From NCBI GenBank assembly GCA_947303255.1, contig CAMYXL010000032.1:1-34103 (forward strand): a DNA stretch of 34,103 nt, in the 5' to 3' direction. Shown in pieces: positions 22,640 through 31,342 of the stretch. The DNA comes from an uncultured Clostridia bacterium. Lineage in GTDB: Bacteria; Bacillota; Clostridia; Saccharofermentanales; Saccharofermentanaceae. Position 1 is the first letter of the stretch; every line of letters starts with the position of its first letter. Made by a program: the position numbers and the translations under genes. Under the pieces are notes generated by a model. The model searched no databases. It saw only the letters and a list, made by a program, of their open reading frames with translations, and was not told where the DNA came from.

Positions 22640-23347
22640 TCATACCGGCACAAAGACCAGTTTGTCTTCCACGAAGTCGAGCCTTCCTTCGATACCGTCA
22701 GCCGGGATGATATCGACATCATTATATTCAATACCAGCTTTTTTTGTTATGACCAGCTCGCCGCCTTCGGTTCCCTTGATGGAATAATCGATGCCTTCAT
22801 TTCGTCCGCTCAATTCATACCCGATCTCATTCACCGGATCAAATACAACGACAGAGCAGGAAACGATACCGCTGCCCTTCTCGACCGTGGCGCATATATC
22901 CATCTCACCGTCGCCTGTCACATCGAACAGCATGGTGCCCATATAATGTGCGAACATTCCCATGTCCTCCACATAATCGGATAGTCCTTTACTGCCGACG
23001 CTGTCGTCATAGCGGTTATAGAAATATACCAGATCGTCATTGGAATTATAAACATACAACCGGACGATCTGCTTCTTGCTCGAGAATACGATCTGCGCCT
23101 CCGAATCATCATCGAAAGCCCAACAGTAATATATGATTCCGGAGCCCTTCGTGTACGAATGCTCACCGACTTCTTCAATAAGTTCTTCGTATGAACATTC
23201 CATATCCAGTTCCTCGAAAACAGCCTGCGCAATGCACACGTCGTCTTTTTCACGCTTGTCGCGTTTTTGTTTTTTGTCTCCGCTCTTGCACGCCGTAAAA
23301 AACGTTAATACGATCAGCAAAACAGCGATGCATTTTATATATCTCAT
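22640..23347 (-). CDS. Lipoprotein of unknown function
   Basis: A 235-residue lipoprotein: signal MRYIKCIAVLLIVLTFFTAC with Cys20 as lipidation site, then a Lys-rich patch (KSGDKKQKRDKREK). The mature part has CIAQAVFEELDMECSYEELI with HSYTKGSGIIYYCWAFDDDS, reminiscent of small SmpA/OmlA-like repeats, and a second part with MLFDVTGDGEMDICATVEKG, a DxxGDGxxD loop like those of FG-GAP/calcium-binding repeats. No enzyme motif seen. It starts 10 bases after the stop of the 23358 gene and is probably cotranscribed with it, so the two may form an envelope unit of a membrane and a lipid-anchored partner. Confidence 0.6.
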   Translation of the reverse strand: MRYIKCIAVLLIVLTFFTACKSGDKKQKRDKREKDDVCIAQAVFEELDMECSYEELIEEVGEHSYTKGSGIIYYCWAFDDDSEAQIVFSSKKQIVRLYVYNSNDDLVYFYNRYDDSVGSKGLSDYVEDMGMFAHYMGTMLFDVTGDGEMDICATVEKGSGIVSCSVVVFDPVNEIGYELSGRNEGIDYSIKGTEGGELVITKKAGIEYNDVDIIPADGIEGRLDFVEDKLVFVPV

Positions 23348-23357
23348 TATCTAACCC

Positions 23358-23819
23358 TCAAATTATTCCTGCCGTCCAAGAGTCATCGTTTTCGATAAAA
23401 AGAAGGACCTTCGATCCGACTTCAGGATAACGCTTGGAGAAGATGTTGATGCCGCTGAGCGTGATGTCACCCTGGGACACTGTTGCCGTTGCCGCCACGC
23501 TGCTCTCGCTACTCGTGGACAGGACGATCTCCTCAACGGTTACTTCTGCTATTTTGTATCGTGAAAACAGGTGGATACGTCTTACAATGAAGATCACGAA
23601 CGGTATCGCGATGGCTGCGCCAAGGATGCCGTTTACTGGGTGATTCCTGAACATATCGATCAGTGCCCTTATGCGGACCAAAGCCGCCACGAGCATGATT
23701 CCGAGGACGCCCAAAAGAATATAGGATTCCACCTTATTCTTGACGATCGCGCGGCGAATGCGCTTCATGTCCTCCTCGTCAGGCTCACGCCATTCAATCT
23801 TGTCGTACATATTCCTCAT
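23358..23819 (-). CDS. Small membrane protein with a soluble C-terminal beta domain
   Basis: About 153 residues starting MRNMYDKIEWREPDEEDMKR (AAAGGAACGACAGAG in front; the longer frame has no ribosome site). After a charged amphipathic N-terminus come two hydrophobic segments: SYILLGVLGIMLVAALVRIR and HPVNGILGAAIAIPFVIFIV. The remaining 65 residues (YKIAEVTVEEIVLSTSSESS through VGSKVLLFIENDDSW) form a predicted beta barrel, like the DUF3592 or NfeD-type domains that follow membrane pairs. Function unknown. It directly precedes the 22640 lipoprotein gene. Confidence 0.6.
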   Translation of the reverse strand: MRNMYDKIEWREPDEEDMKRIRRAIVKNKVESYILLGVLGIMLVAALVRIRALIDMFRNHPVNGILGAAIAIPFVIFIVRRIHLFSRYKIAEVTVEEIVLSTSSESSVAATATVSQGDITLSGINIFSKRYPEVGSKVLLFIENDDSWTAGII

Positions 23820-23877
23820 CTCTGTCGTTCCTTTCCCGCCTTCACTATAAATATCAACTTTTATGATCGAAGGTTTC

Positions 23878-23905
23878 AAAAAAAGAAGGAGTCTTGCGAC
23901 TCCTT
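23878..23905 (-). terminator. Terminator of the 51-residue protein gene
   Basis: Stem AAGGAGTC (23886-23893) with GACTCCTT (23898-23905), 4-base loop; on the minus strand followed by CTTTTTTTG. It lies three bases after the stop of the small gene, which supports that gene. Confidence 0.85.
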
Positions 23906-23908
23906 ACG

Positions 23909-24064
23909 TTATTTCTTGATACCGAAAACATCCCTTAAGATTGCTTCCCAGTAGGGCTCGCGGTTCTCCTTTTGAAGCTGGCTCCATCTTAGCGAAGCCA
24001 TACCGAACTTAACTGTAACCAGCGCTGTCAAAAACAGAAAGATGAATCCGAATACTTTCATCAT
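23909..24064 (-). CDS. 51-residue single-pass membrane protein
   Basis: A short gene below usual ORF cut-offs. It starts MMKVFGFIFLFLTALVTVKF (an alternative ATG is one codon later), with the ribosome site GAGGTGACT, and stops with TAA three bases before a strong terminator. The first 20 residues make one membrane helix, and the cytoplasmic or external tail reads WSQLQKENREPYWEAILRDV and ends FGIKK. Good start signal, own terminator and sensible amphipathic tail argue for a real gene. I do not recognise the family. Being between two membrane-protein genes, it may be an accessory or regulator of one of them. Confidence 0.7.
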   Translation of the reverse strand: MMKVFGFIFLFLTALVTVKFGMASLRWSQLQKENREPYWEAILRDVFGIKK

Positions 24065-24118
24065 AGTCACCTCGCGCAGACTGTTCACCTAAACCCTACA
24101 ACATAATTTTATCAGAGT

Positions 24119-25300
24119 TTATCCGATTCTGCGGGTTAAATTCGGTGCCTTCCTTCGATCCGTGACCAAGATCTTAACTATCATCACCGTTGCGAGGATC
24201 AGTATCTGAACCATTCCGATAAACAGTACATGTACCGTTAAGCACGTTCCCCCTAATACCGGAAGCTTGCCATCTGTTAAGATCGCGAGTTTGATATCCA
24301 TTATCATCATCTTCCTTGTGAGAAGATCATCAGTCTCAATAACGATACATCCTCTTTTCTCCTCGCCCGGTATTACGAAACAAACAACAGTCAGATCATC
24401 ACAGGATCTGTCCTTGAAATACGCCAGGTCCTTTCCCTTCAAAGCATGATCGAAATACCTGAATCTGTAATACTTCGATGCCTTGACCGACATAAATTTA
24501 TTATCTTTTCTCTGAGTAACGAAATATGTTATCCCATAGAAATTTGAAACCGAAGCATTCTTTGGACTGAACACACCTGTTTCCTTAGGCACGTAGTCTG
24601 AGATCTTCATCCTCATTTCCTTCTCAACGCACTTTGCCATCAACTTCGTGTTCGTACCGGGATACATCTTCTTTCTTCCGCTGTACATACGCATGTTCGC
24701 GAGCTCTGCCATAAACGAATCACTGATATTTACATACCTCTCGTCCTCATAAGTAACAAGCGTAGGTATAGCCCCGTAAAACAACGTCCTCATTTCGCCT
24801 TCACCGTCATAGTAACTGACATAGCTGCTCCTCACATCATACTTCTCGAAAACATCCGTCAGCGCTTTTTCCAATCCTATAGTCCCTTCATCGCACTCTT
24901 TGTTACGCATCACGATCTTTATCCTTTGTGCTATTACATTTCCGTAATAACCCAGTTCGTAGTACTTCTCTTTTTCGAAGGGATACTTAACACGGAAAGT
25001 ATAGTAAAAAGCATCAGATCCGCCTGAGTACTTTTGTGGCTCTTCAAAATCCTTCTTCGAACCGACGCATATCTTGTACTCATCCCTGGTGATCTCGATC
25101 GAGTGATTAATATAATATTTTCCGTTCTCCCTGCTCACCGAAAACACGTTCAAATGGTGTCCGGACAAACCGCGCGATTCAGTTACCTTTATGAATTCCG
25201 GCAGAATAATATCATCAAGATCAACCACGGCAAAACCCAGATTTACCGCGAACACCAAAACATAAACTATAACGATCAGCTTTCCCCAAAACTTTTTCAT
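24119..25300 (-). CDS. Membrane protein with a large extracytoplasmic domain, unknown
   Basis: A 393-residue protein with GAGAGGCAGGGAGTC as ribosome site. One membrane segment at the N-terminus (residues 7-26) and one near the C-terminus (about 355-380: VHVLFIGMVQILILATVMIV), followed by a positive tail (DRRKAPNLTRRIG) that should stay inside. The 325 residues between are outside and rich in Tyr, Lys and beta strands (KYYINHSIEITRDEYKICVG, FYYTFRVKYPFEKEKYYELG), with no known motif. The promoter's TATAAT lies at 25328-25333 (minus) without a clear -35, about 90 bases below a pair of 57-bp palindromic repeats that may control it. Confidence 0.6.
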   Translation of the reverse strand: MKKFWGKLIVIVYVLVFAVNLGFAVVDLDDIILPEFIKVTESRGLSGHHLNVFSVSRENGKYYINHSIEITRDEYKICVGSKKDFEEPQKYSGGSDAFYYTFRVKYPFEKEKYYELGYYGNVIAQRIKIVMRNKECDEGTIGLEKALTDVFEKYDVRSSYVSYYDGEGEMRTLFYGAIPTLVTYEDERYVNISDSFMAELANMRMYSGRKKMYPGTNTKLMAKCVEKEMRMKISDYVPKETGVFSPKNASVSNFYGITYFVTQRKDNKFMSVKASKYYRFRYFDHALKGKDLAYFKDRSCDDLTVVCFVIPGEEKRGCIVIETDDLLTRKMMIMDIKLAILTDGKLPVLGGTCLTVHVLFIGMVQILILATVMIVKILVTDRRKAPNLTRRIG

Positions 25301-25327
25301 GACTCCCTGCCTCTCTTTCTTGCCCTC

Positions 25328-25333
25328 ATTATA
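25328..25333 (-). promoter_or_regulatory. -10 box of the 24119 membrane protein gene
   Basis: TATAAT on the minus strand 28 bases before the start codon. No -35 consensus at 16-18 bases. The sequence GGAATAACTTGCAAG (25366-25380) lies a short distance upstream. Confidence 0.45.
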
Positions 25334-25419
25334 AAAAGTAAGAAATCCTGCCCCTACACTTTTGGAATAACTTGCAAGAAATCACGAATAACTTTCTCAT
25401 TAATCCTTCTTCTCGAAAA

Positions 25420-25523
25420 TTCCCGTCATCTGTACCGTTCTATAGGACTGTACATTTTACGGGAATTTCTTCAGTATTCCCGTTATGTGTACCGTTCCTT
25501 AGGACGACACATATGACGGGTTG
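25420..25523. repeat. Two 57-bp tandem repeats, each a nested palindrome
   Basis: Copies start at 25420 and 25477. In each, outer arms TTCCCGT / ACGGGAA (second copy ACGGGTT), middle arms TGTAC/GTACA in copy 1 or TATGTGT/ACACATA in copy 2, and a centre GTTCTATAGGAC or GTTCCTTAGGAC fold into a nearly perfect hairpin of about 46 bases. The middle arms differ between copies but stay complementary within each, which points to selection on the structure. The pair lies between the ABC operon terminator and the promoter of the gene at 24119. Confidence 0.85.
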
Positions 25524-25576
25524 TTTTGTCGATTCTTGTATTTCTTGTCGCTTTTTGTCGAAAACAATATCAAAGC

Positions 25577-25628
25577 ATCAAAAAATGCACCATCACAATG
25601 GCTTGATAAGCCAACGTAATGGTGCATT
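25577..25628 (-). terminator. Terminator of the ABC-DUF1854-ABC operon
   Basis: Long stem AAATGCACCAT... (25583 on) with ...ATGGTGCATTT (to 25628), with an inner TGGCTT/AAGCCA stem. The minus strand ends TTTTTTGATG. It begins about 20 bases past the stop codon of the last gene. Confidence 0.9.
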
Positions 25629-25648
25629 TGAATTCAAATTATCAATTC

Positions 25649-27811
25649 TTATCTTGTCTGAGCAGTAAAGAGATTATAGTAGATTCCCTTGTTGTTCAGA
25701 AGCTCACTGTGGGTTCCGATCTCGGCGATGCTGTGACCGTCGATGACCATGATCCTGTCGGCATTCTTGAGTGTCGAGAGCCTATGTGCGATCGCGAATG
25801 TTGTCTTACCGTTCGTCAGACGATCGAGCGCTGTCTGGATCATGAACTCACTTTCGGTATCAAGACTTGCTGTCGCCTCATCAAGTATGAGGATCTTCGG
25901 ATCGGTAAGTATCGCTCTTGCGATGGCGATCCTCTGACGTTCACCGCCTGAGAGCGTGTAACCCTTCTCACCTACATAAGTGTTATAGCCGTCAGGGAGT
26001 TTACTTACGAAGTCATGTGCGTTCGCGAGCTTAGCTGCTCTTATGATCTCATCGATCGTAGCATCCGGTCTTGAGAACCTGATGTTATCTATGATCGTTC
26101 CCGAGAACAGGAACGTCTCCTGAAGAACAACACCGAGCTGTGAATGATATGAATTCCTGCTTATGTTCTTCATATCAACACCATCGACTAAGATCCTTCC
26201 GTCGTCAGTCTCATAAAGCCTCATCAAAAGGTTGATGAGAGTTGACTTACCTGTACCCGAAGCACCAACGATACCGATCATCTCGCCCGGCTTGATGACT
26301 GCATTTATGTCAGACAGAACAGGCTGATATGATTTATATCCGAAGGTCGCATGATCGAATGTGATCTCACCCTTGATATCAAGATCCGTTAGGGCTTTAG
26401 GATCTTCTTCCTTAACATCCTGTCCGAGGATATCGTAGATTCTGTCAAGGCAGCTCGTAAGTCTCGAGAAATCTCGCGGGAGTCTGTCGAGCCATCCGAC
26501 GTACTGGAACAGGAGAAGCGTGTATGCTACAAACTGATAAAGCTCACCTGCACTCATCTTCTGTCCGAAAACATCCCTGCCTCCGAAGTACACTACAATG
26601 ACAAGGCCCATTCCCATGAGCGCACTTATTACCAGATCAGTAAATGCCCAGTAGCGGTCATTTCTCTTCTGGATAAGAGACAGTCCGTCAGACAGGTGCT
26701 TGAACCTTGAGGATTCAGCTTCTTCATTACCGTAGCTTTTAACTACACGCATGCCTGAGAGCACATCCTGGAGATCGCTTGCAACGTCATCATTCTTCTT
26801 GAACTGAAGATGATAGATCCTTCCTATGGTCTTCTGGAAACGCACCATCAACACGGCAACTATCGGAACGAGTATCAGTGTCATGAGTGCCAGCTTAACG
26901 TTAAGTATAAGCATGAAGATGACATCCCAGATAAAGATGAAAAGTATCGCGAACAGGTTACAGAATATATCAGCCATAAATCCGCTTATGTACTTTGTAT
27001 CCTCTGTGATCCTGTTAAGAAGTTCACCGGGTCTTCTTTCATTGATGAAGCTTAACGGCAGCTTCTGATACTTCTCGAACAGCTGAAGTCTCAAATCACT
27101 TGATATCTTGGAACCGAGCCTGGCGGATGCGTTACTCTTAAGAACGTTCATGATGACGATGCCGATGCTGCATGCGAACATGATACCCAGGTATAACATT
27201 GCCGTCTTCATCTCGCCGTCCTTCTTAAGAACGTTGTTGATGAGACGCTTTTGAACCTCAGGACTTAGAAGTGTCATGATAGCGATAACTACCATCATCA
27301 TGAATACTCCCAAGAAGTCCATCTTGTATGTTCTTACGAGCCTTACAAAGCCTCCGAAGAATCTGCCGTTTTCCGAACAATGAGGACATTCCTTTGTTCC
27401 CGGAATAACGTGTCCGCACTTAGGACAGATCTTCTCGTACTCATTACTTTCAACTTCTTCGAATCTTCCCGAGATGAGGATGTTGATACCTCTGGCAACA
27501 TAAGCATAACGGCTTAAGTGCTTGGCGGAATAATTCGCGAGTATCATTTCCGTTCCGTTATGATCGACAACGAGGATGCCGTTTCCTACTCCTGCCTGAG
27601 CAGTTGCTTTCTTAAGTTCCTTTATCTCAAAACTTTTGATTCTATCTCCGCTTATGACATAAACTTTTAAAGTCGTTACTACGAGATATGAATCGCTGCA
27701 CCAGTTGCCTTCATCGTTGATATCGATCGGCACTGCGTAGTATATTCTCTCGTTTTCAGTAAGCTTTATCTTGTCTCTTGCCTGTTGCGGAAGTTCATAA
27801 CGTAATATCAT
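25649..27811 (-). CDS. ABC exporter half-transporter with N-terminal accessory domain and zinc ribbon
   Basis: A 720-residue inner-membrane protein, third gene of the ABC-DUF1854-ABC operon. Residues 1-125 form a soluble PH-like domain also found in the partner. A zinc ribbon follows (C129, C132, C142, C145). Six membrane helices (about 165-460) and an ATPase domain (about 480-720) make a type IV exporter: Walker A GASGTGKSTL, Q-loop VVLQETF, signature LSGGERQRIAIARAIL, Walker B ILILDEATASLD, H-loop AHRL, all intact. With the 760-residue partner it probably makes a heterodimer; sequence does not show the substrate. Related DUF1854 operons in other bacteria have been linked by annotation to cyanophycin, but no cyanophycin gene is here. 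Confidence 0.93.
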   Translation of the reverse strand: MILRYELPQQARDKIKLTENERIYYAVPIDINDEGNWCSDSYLVVTTLKVYVISGDRIKSFEIKELKKATAQAGVGNGILVVDHNGTEMILANYSAKHLSRYAYVARGINILISGRFEEVESNEYEKICPKCGHVIPGTKECPHCSENGRFFGGFVRLVRTYKMDFLGVFMMMVVIAIMTLLSPEVQKRLINNVLKKDGEMKTAMLYLGIMFACSIGIVIMNVLKSNASARLGSKISSDLRLQLFEKYQKLPLSFINERRPGELLNRITEDTKYISGFMADIFCNLFAILFIFIWDVIFMLILNVKLALMTLILVPIVAVLMVRFQKTIGRIYHLQFKKNDDVASDLQDVLSGMRVVKSYGNEEAESSRFKHLSDGLSLIQKRNDRYWAFTDLVISALMGMGLVIVVYFGGRDVFGQKMSAGELYQFVAYTLLLFQYVGWLDRLPRDFSRLTSCLDRIYDILGQDVKEEDPKALTDLDIKGEITFDHATFGYKSYQPVLSDINAVIKPGEMIGIVGASGTGKSTLINLLMRLYETDDGRILVDGVDMKNISRNSYHSQLGVVLQETFLFSGTIIDNIRFSRPDATIDEIIRAAKLANAHDFVSKLPDGYNTYVGEKGYTLSGGERQRIAIARAILTDPKILILDEATASLDTESEFMIQTALDRLTNGKTTFAIAHRLSTLKNADRIMVIDGHSIAEIGTHSELLNNKGIYYNLFTAQTR

Positions 27812-27827
27812 GAATTACCTTCCCGAT

Positions 27828-28364
27828 TTACAGGAACAAATCGAGCATCCTCCTTTCCTTCATAGAAAGTTTGTCTACATCTCTGATCTCGAATCTGTTC
27901 TCATCAACGTCATTGATGATGAGTCTCGTATCCGACAGTTTCGTAACGGCATTTGATCCCATGTTGATCGCGAACTTGCACTCGCCCTTGTCGGTCATTA
28001 CGTGAAAATACGCGTAGCCGTACTCGTCCTTGATCTTGAATATCTTGCTGATGACCGGTGTGAAGTAGCATAGGTTCAGCTGATGTTCGATAAGCTTTTG
28101 TGTCTTCTCGCTCATCTGGCCTAAGTCCTCGATGATGCCGATCTCGCTATTGCCGTCGTGTTCCCTTACAGAGATGTATCTGTTCGCGTCGGAAAAAGGA
28201 AAGAGCCTTACAACCTTTATCCTGTCATAATGCTTTCCATCATATTCAAGGCTCAGGAATCCTCCCTCTGTCTTCTCGAAAACAGCCTCCGCCGTGATCA
28301 TGTGTGTGGCAGTCATTTCCTCTGCCTTTTTCTCATACATGTTTATCGTATTATTTTCTGACAT
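27828..28364 (-). CDS. DUF1854 protein, ABC-exporter-associated
   Basis: A 178-residue soluble protein between two ABC genes. RIKVVRLFPFSDANRYISVR, GIIEDLGQMSEKTQKLIEHQ and LIINDVDENRFEIRDVDKLS match the DUF1854 pattern (R-x-FP-x-SDP-x-R-h-IS; D-x-x-x-NRY-x-I). DUF1854 proteins are almost always coded next to two exporter subunits and probably form part of, or regulate, that complex. Spacing of 16 and 20 bases to the neighbours indicates one transcript. AAAGGAGGATCAT is a strong ribosome site for the start at 28364. No catalytic motif is visible, so the role is inferred from context. Confidence 0.9.
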   Translation of the reverse strand: MSENNTINMYEKKAEEMTATHMITAEAVFEKTEGGFLSLEYDGKHYDRIKVVRLFPFSDANRYISVREHDGNSEIGIIEDLGQMSEKTQKLIEHQLNLCYFTPVISKIFKIKDEYGYAYFHVMTDKGECKFAINMGSNAVTKLSDTRLIINDVDENRFEIRDVDKLSMKERRMLDLFL

Positions 28365-28384
28365 ATGATCCTCCTTTTCTCCTT

Positions 28385-30667
28385 TTAGAAATCCATGTTA
28401 AGTGCCATGGACTTATTCTGAAGTTCCAAAAGATTGTGGTAGATACCATTTTCAATTGCGTTCAGTTCTTCTTCAGTTCCTTCTTCGACTATGCGGCCGC
28501 CGTCGATTACGATGAGCCTGTCGGCATCACGTAAGGTCGACAGTCTATGAGCGATCGACAAAGTCGTTCTTCCTTTTACCAAAGCCTTAAGCGAATGCTG
28601 TATCGCTTTTTCAGTCTGCGTATCAACGCTTGCAGTTGCCTCATCGAGAATGAGGATCTTAGGATCTGCGAGTATCGCTCTCGCGATTGACAGACGCTGT
28701 TTCTCACCGCCTGACAGGTCTTTTCCCGAAGCACCGATTATGGTGTCGTAACCGTCAGGGAGCTTACAGATGAACTCATGCGCACTTGCAAGTTTTGCCG
28801 CGCGGATGATGTCTGCCCTTGTGGCATTTTCATTGCCGTAAGCGATATTTTTCGCGACGGACCCCATAAAGATGTAAGTATCCTGAGAGACCATGGCAAC
28901 GTTGCGGCGCAGGTCTTTGAGTGCCAGGTCCTTTACGTCGGTTCCGTCGATCTTGATGGAACCTTCGTTTACATCGTAAAGTCTCGATATGAGGTTAACG
29001 AGAGTCGATTTGCCGGCGCCAGATCTTCCGACTATGCCGAGCATCTCACCCTCTTTGACCTTGATGTTGATGTCCTTAAGAACAGGTCTTCCGACTTTGT
29101 ATCCGAATGTGACATTGCTGATCTCGATCTCGCCCTTTGGTTCAGTGAGCCTTACAGGATCTTCTTTTTCCTGTATCTCAGGGATAGCGTCGATGATCTC
29201 GAACAATCTCTCAGCGGAGTTGATGCTGTCGGACCACATCCTGAATATCCATGAGAAGAAGTTCATCGGTCCGTTGAGCTGCATTACGTATCCTACGAAA
29301 GTAATGAGAACACCGAGTTCGATCTCGTGTGTATTCAATACGAAGAATACGCCGACGAGCCAGATCCAGATGCTCGATACTTCCATAACCATGTTGTAAA
29401 GTATCGCGAACCTGTTACGGAGCTTAACAATGTTGATCTCGGCTTCCTTCAGGTTGTTGCTCGGATGTCTGAATCGTTCGATCTCGTTATCCTGCTGGCC
29501 GAATGCCTTAACAACGCGGGCACCTGTCAGGTTGTCGTTGGCTCTTCCTGTTACCGCTTTCTCGGCACGGTGTCTCTTACCGGACAATGTCCAAAGACCC
29601 GGACGGAGCTTGACTGTCATGAAGACCAGGAGTGGCAGGAGTATGCACGCGATGAGCGCCATCTTCCAGTTGAGCCTGTACATTACCGTGAAGGTAACGA
29701 TGATCGTTATGGCATGGACGAATATCATCGGAAGTCCGTCGATGAAGAATTCACGTACTCGATCCGAATCGCTTAAGACTCTTGTCATGAGACCACCGGT
29801 CTGCTTGTTGACGAAGAAGTTCAGCGAGAGCTTGCTCATCCTATCAAATACGTCAGTTCTGATATCGTGACTCATTCGGCTTGATACCTTGGCCATAACA
29901 AAGATCTGAAGATAGTTCGAGACGCTTTGTATGACTCGTGCGAGTATCATGAGGACTGCTACGACAAGGAGCGCCAGCATGAACTGGCCTGCGAGGTTGA
30001 ACCGCGATAAGAATGCGTCATCTTTTTCGAGAACATGATCGAAAAGGACTTTACCGACGAGGTATGGCCAGACGATGTTAATTACGCCTGAGACCAGGTA
30101 AGTCACCATGAGGACGATGACTTCGAGGCGGTAACGAAGGAAGTACCTGAGCGTTCGCATGAAGATGGAGCGCTTGTTCTTCTTTGTCTCCTCTGCCTGT
30201 TCCTCTTCTTCGGATTCGGTCTCCTCTTCTGCCACAAGCTCGCCTCCGTGCAGGAACGACTTGAGCTTTCTATAGAGGACATTCATATCCTGCTGATATC
30301 TGTTGGTAAATGCAGCGATGTTTATGAACTCACCGTCATATTCGCCGCAAAAAATATTCGACCCGATAAACGCATCGAGTCGAACATGTGCAAGCTTATC
30401 AATGTCGTAGACGGCGACGTCGTAATCGCCGGGCTCATTATCGACAAGGTCTTCGCCTTTGTCCGCACCTCGGAAATAGTTTATCGTATTTGTCGGAAGC
30501 ACCATTGTGCATACCGCTAGCTTATCCTTTGTGATCACTACATAACCTTTAACGTAATTCCCGTCAAAGGACAGATCGATCGGAGATGACAACAGGATAT
30601 TTGTGTTTGTGATATTAAATTCGTTGAGTCTTGTTAAAACTTTTGAAGTCAATTTCTCTTCATTCAT
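28385..30667 (-). CDS. ABC exporter half-transporter, first gene of the DUF1854 operon
   Basis: A 760-residue membrane ATPase with AAGGAGAGACAAAAT before the start. Residues 1-140 are a soluble domain with LSFDGNYVKGYVVITKDKLA, similar in plan to the front of the partner but without the zinc ribbon; an acidic linker (EEETESEEEEQAEETKKNKR) follows. Six membrane helices (about 175-470) and an ATPase domain: Walker A GRSGAGKSTL, Q-loop VSQDTY, signature LSGGEKQRLSIARAIL, Walker B ILILDEATASVD, H-loop AHRL. Both half-transporters keep their catalytic glutamates, so both ATP sites could be active in the likely heterodimer. The promoter is at 30728-30756; an operon terminator closes the set. Confidence 0.93.
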   Translation of the reverse strand: MNEEKLTSKVLTRLNEFNITNTNILLSSPIDLSFDGNYVKGYVVITKDKLAVCTMVLPTNTINYFRGADKGEDLVDNEPGDYDVAVYDIDKLAHVRLDAFIGSNIFCGEYDGEFINIAAFTNRYQQDMNVLYRKLKSFLHGGELVAEEETESEEEEQAEETKKNKRSIFMRTLRYFLRYRLEVIVLMVTYLVSGVINIVWPYLVGKVLFDHVLEKDDAFLSRFNLAGQFMLALLVVAVLMILARVIQSVSNYLQIFVMAKVSSRMSHDIRTDVFDRMSKLSLNFFVNKQTGGLMTRVLSDSDRVREFFIDGLPMIFVHAITIIVTFTVMYRLNWKMALIACILLPLLVFMTVKLRPGLWTLSGKRHRAEKAVTGRANDNLTGARVVKAFGQQDNEIERFRHPSNNLKEAEINIVKLRNRFAILYNMVMEVSSIWIWLVGVFFVLNTHEIELGVLITFVGYVMQLNGPMNFFSWIFRMWSDSINSAERLFEIIDAIPEIQEKEDPVRLTEPKGEIEISNVTFGYKVGRPVLKDINIKVKEGEMLGIVGRSGAGKSTLVNLISRLYDVNEGSIKIDGTDVKDLALKDLRRNVAMVSQDTYIFMGSVAKNIAYGNENATRADIIRAAKLASAHEFICKLPDGYDTIIGASGKDLSGGEKQRLSIARAILADPKILILDEATASVDTQTEKAIQHSLKALVKGRTTLSIAHRLSTLRDADRLIVIDGGRIVEEGTEEELNAIENGIYHNLLELQNKSMALNMDF

Positions 30668-30727
30668 ATTTTGTCTCTCCTTCCTTTTTCTCTATTATCC
30701 GCAACGTTTTTTGGAATAATGGAATGG

Positions 30728-30784
30728 ATTGTAACACTATGGAATGACAATGACAATATCAAATTCGTTGTTTTTCGAAAAAAC
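30728..30784 (-). promoter_or_regulatory. Promoter of the ABC-DUF1854 operon with upstream TTTTTTCGAAAAA palindrome
   Basis: On the minus strand TTGTCA (30751-30756), 17-base spacer ending AGTGT, TACAAT (30728-30733). A TTTTCGAAAA palindrome with flanking T and A runs (GTTTTTCGAAAAAAC, 30770-30784) stands 14 bases upstream of the -35. A TGTCAT duplication adjoins the -35. Confidence 0.75.
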
Positions 30785-30980
30785 ATACTAAAAGTCGGTA
30801 AATACTCAAAACAAGTGTATTGAACGAAACGTTTTTCTTGTTAAAGAGCAAAACTTTTTTATTTTACGCAAGGATGATAAGATAGCATTATCTATCACGC
30901 AGATAGAAGACCATCACTCTTTGAGCAGCAATGATACAATTCATAATCATTGAGTTTGTCGGAAATTCAAAGGAGAAATA
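30785..30980. other. Leader region of the 30983 gene
   Basis: No gene. A/T-rich, with a GATAAGATAGCATTATCTATC imperfect dyad at about 30874-30894 and a TGATACAAT -10 candidate (30931-30939) before the start of the small membrane protein. I see no convincing -35. Confidence 0.35.
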
Positions 30981-30982
30981 TT

Positions 30983-31312
30983 ATGTTTGATTACAAAGGA
31001 AAACAAGGACTCGGAGTTATTTTGGGTATCGTCTCGATCGGGCTCGCTTACCTCTCATTTTTCTTCTCGTTGTTTGTGGGTTCACTCGAAATGATGATGA
31101 TCGGAAACGGATTCGGTTTCGTTATCGGAATCGTTGGAACGGTAATGGCCGGCCTCTCTCTTAAAGAAGCCAGAGAGATCGGAGCAAGGAAAGGCGCATC
31201 CATCGCAGGTCTCATCCTGTCCATAATGGGGATCACGACAAATCTCGCCATGGGCATTGCTTTCGGAGGATCCATCTTACTCACAGACTTCATGATCAAC
31301 CGCTACACCTGA
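30983..31312 (+). CDS. Small membrane protein, DUF4190-like
   Basis: A 109-residue protein starting MFDYKGKQGLGVILGIVSIG; AAAGGAGAAATATT gives the start (the frame is open 33 bases further but without a ribosome site). Three hydrophobic segments with many small residues: VILGIVSIGLAYLSFFFSLF, MMIGNGFGFVIGIVGTVMAG and GASIAGLILSIMGITTNLAM. The pattern GLxLxIxGxxxG around the KGASIAG loop is common in DUF4190-type small membrane proteins of Firmicutes, whose function is unknown. Single gene with its own terminator. Confidence 0.7.
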   Translation: MFDYKGKQGLGVILGIVSIGLAYLSFFFSLFVGSLEMMMIGNGFGFVIGIVGTVMAGLSLKEAREIGARKGASIAGLILSIMGITTNLAMGIAFGGSILLTDFMINRYT

Positions 31313-31342
31313 CCTAAGATTTACGATCAGTTTATAACGCCA

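Noticed and set aside
25034..25668. Plus-strand frames across the 57-bp repeats
   Set aside because: Their codons come from the palindromes and the reverse of the 24119 gene; no ribosome sites or recognisable protein features.
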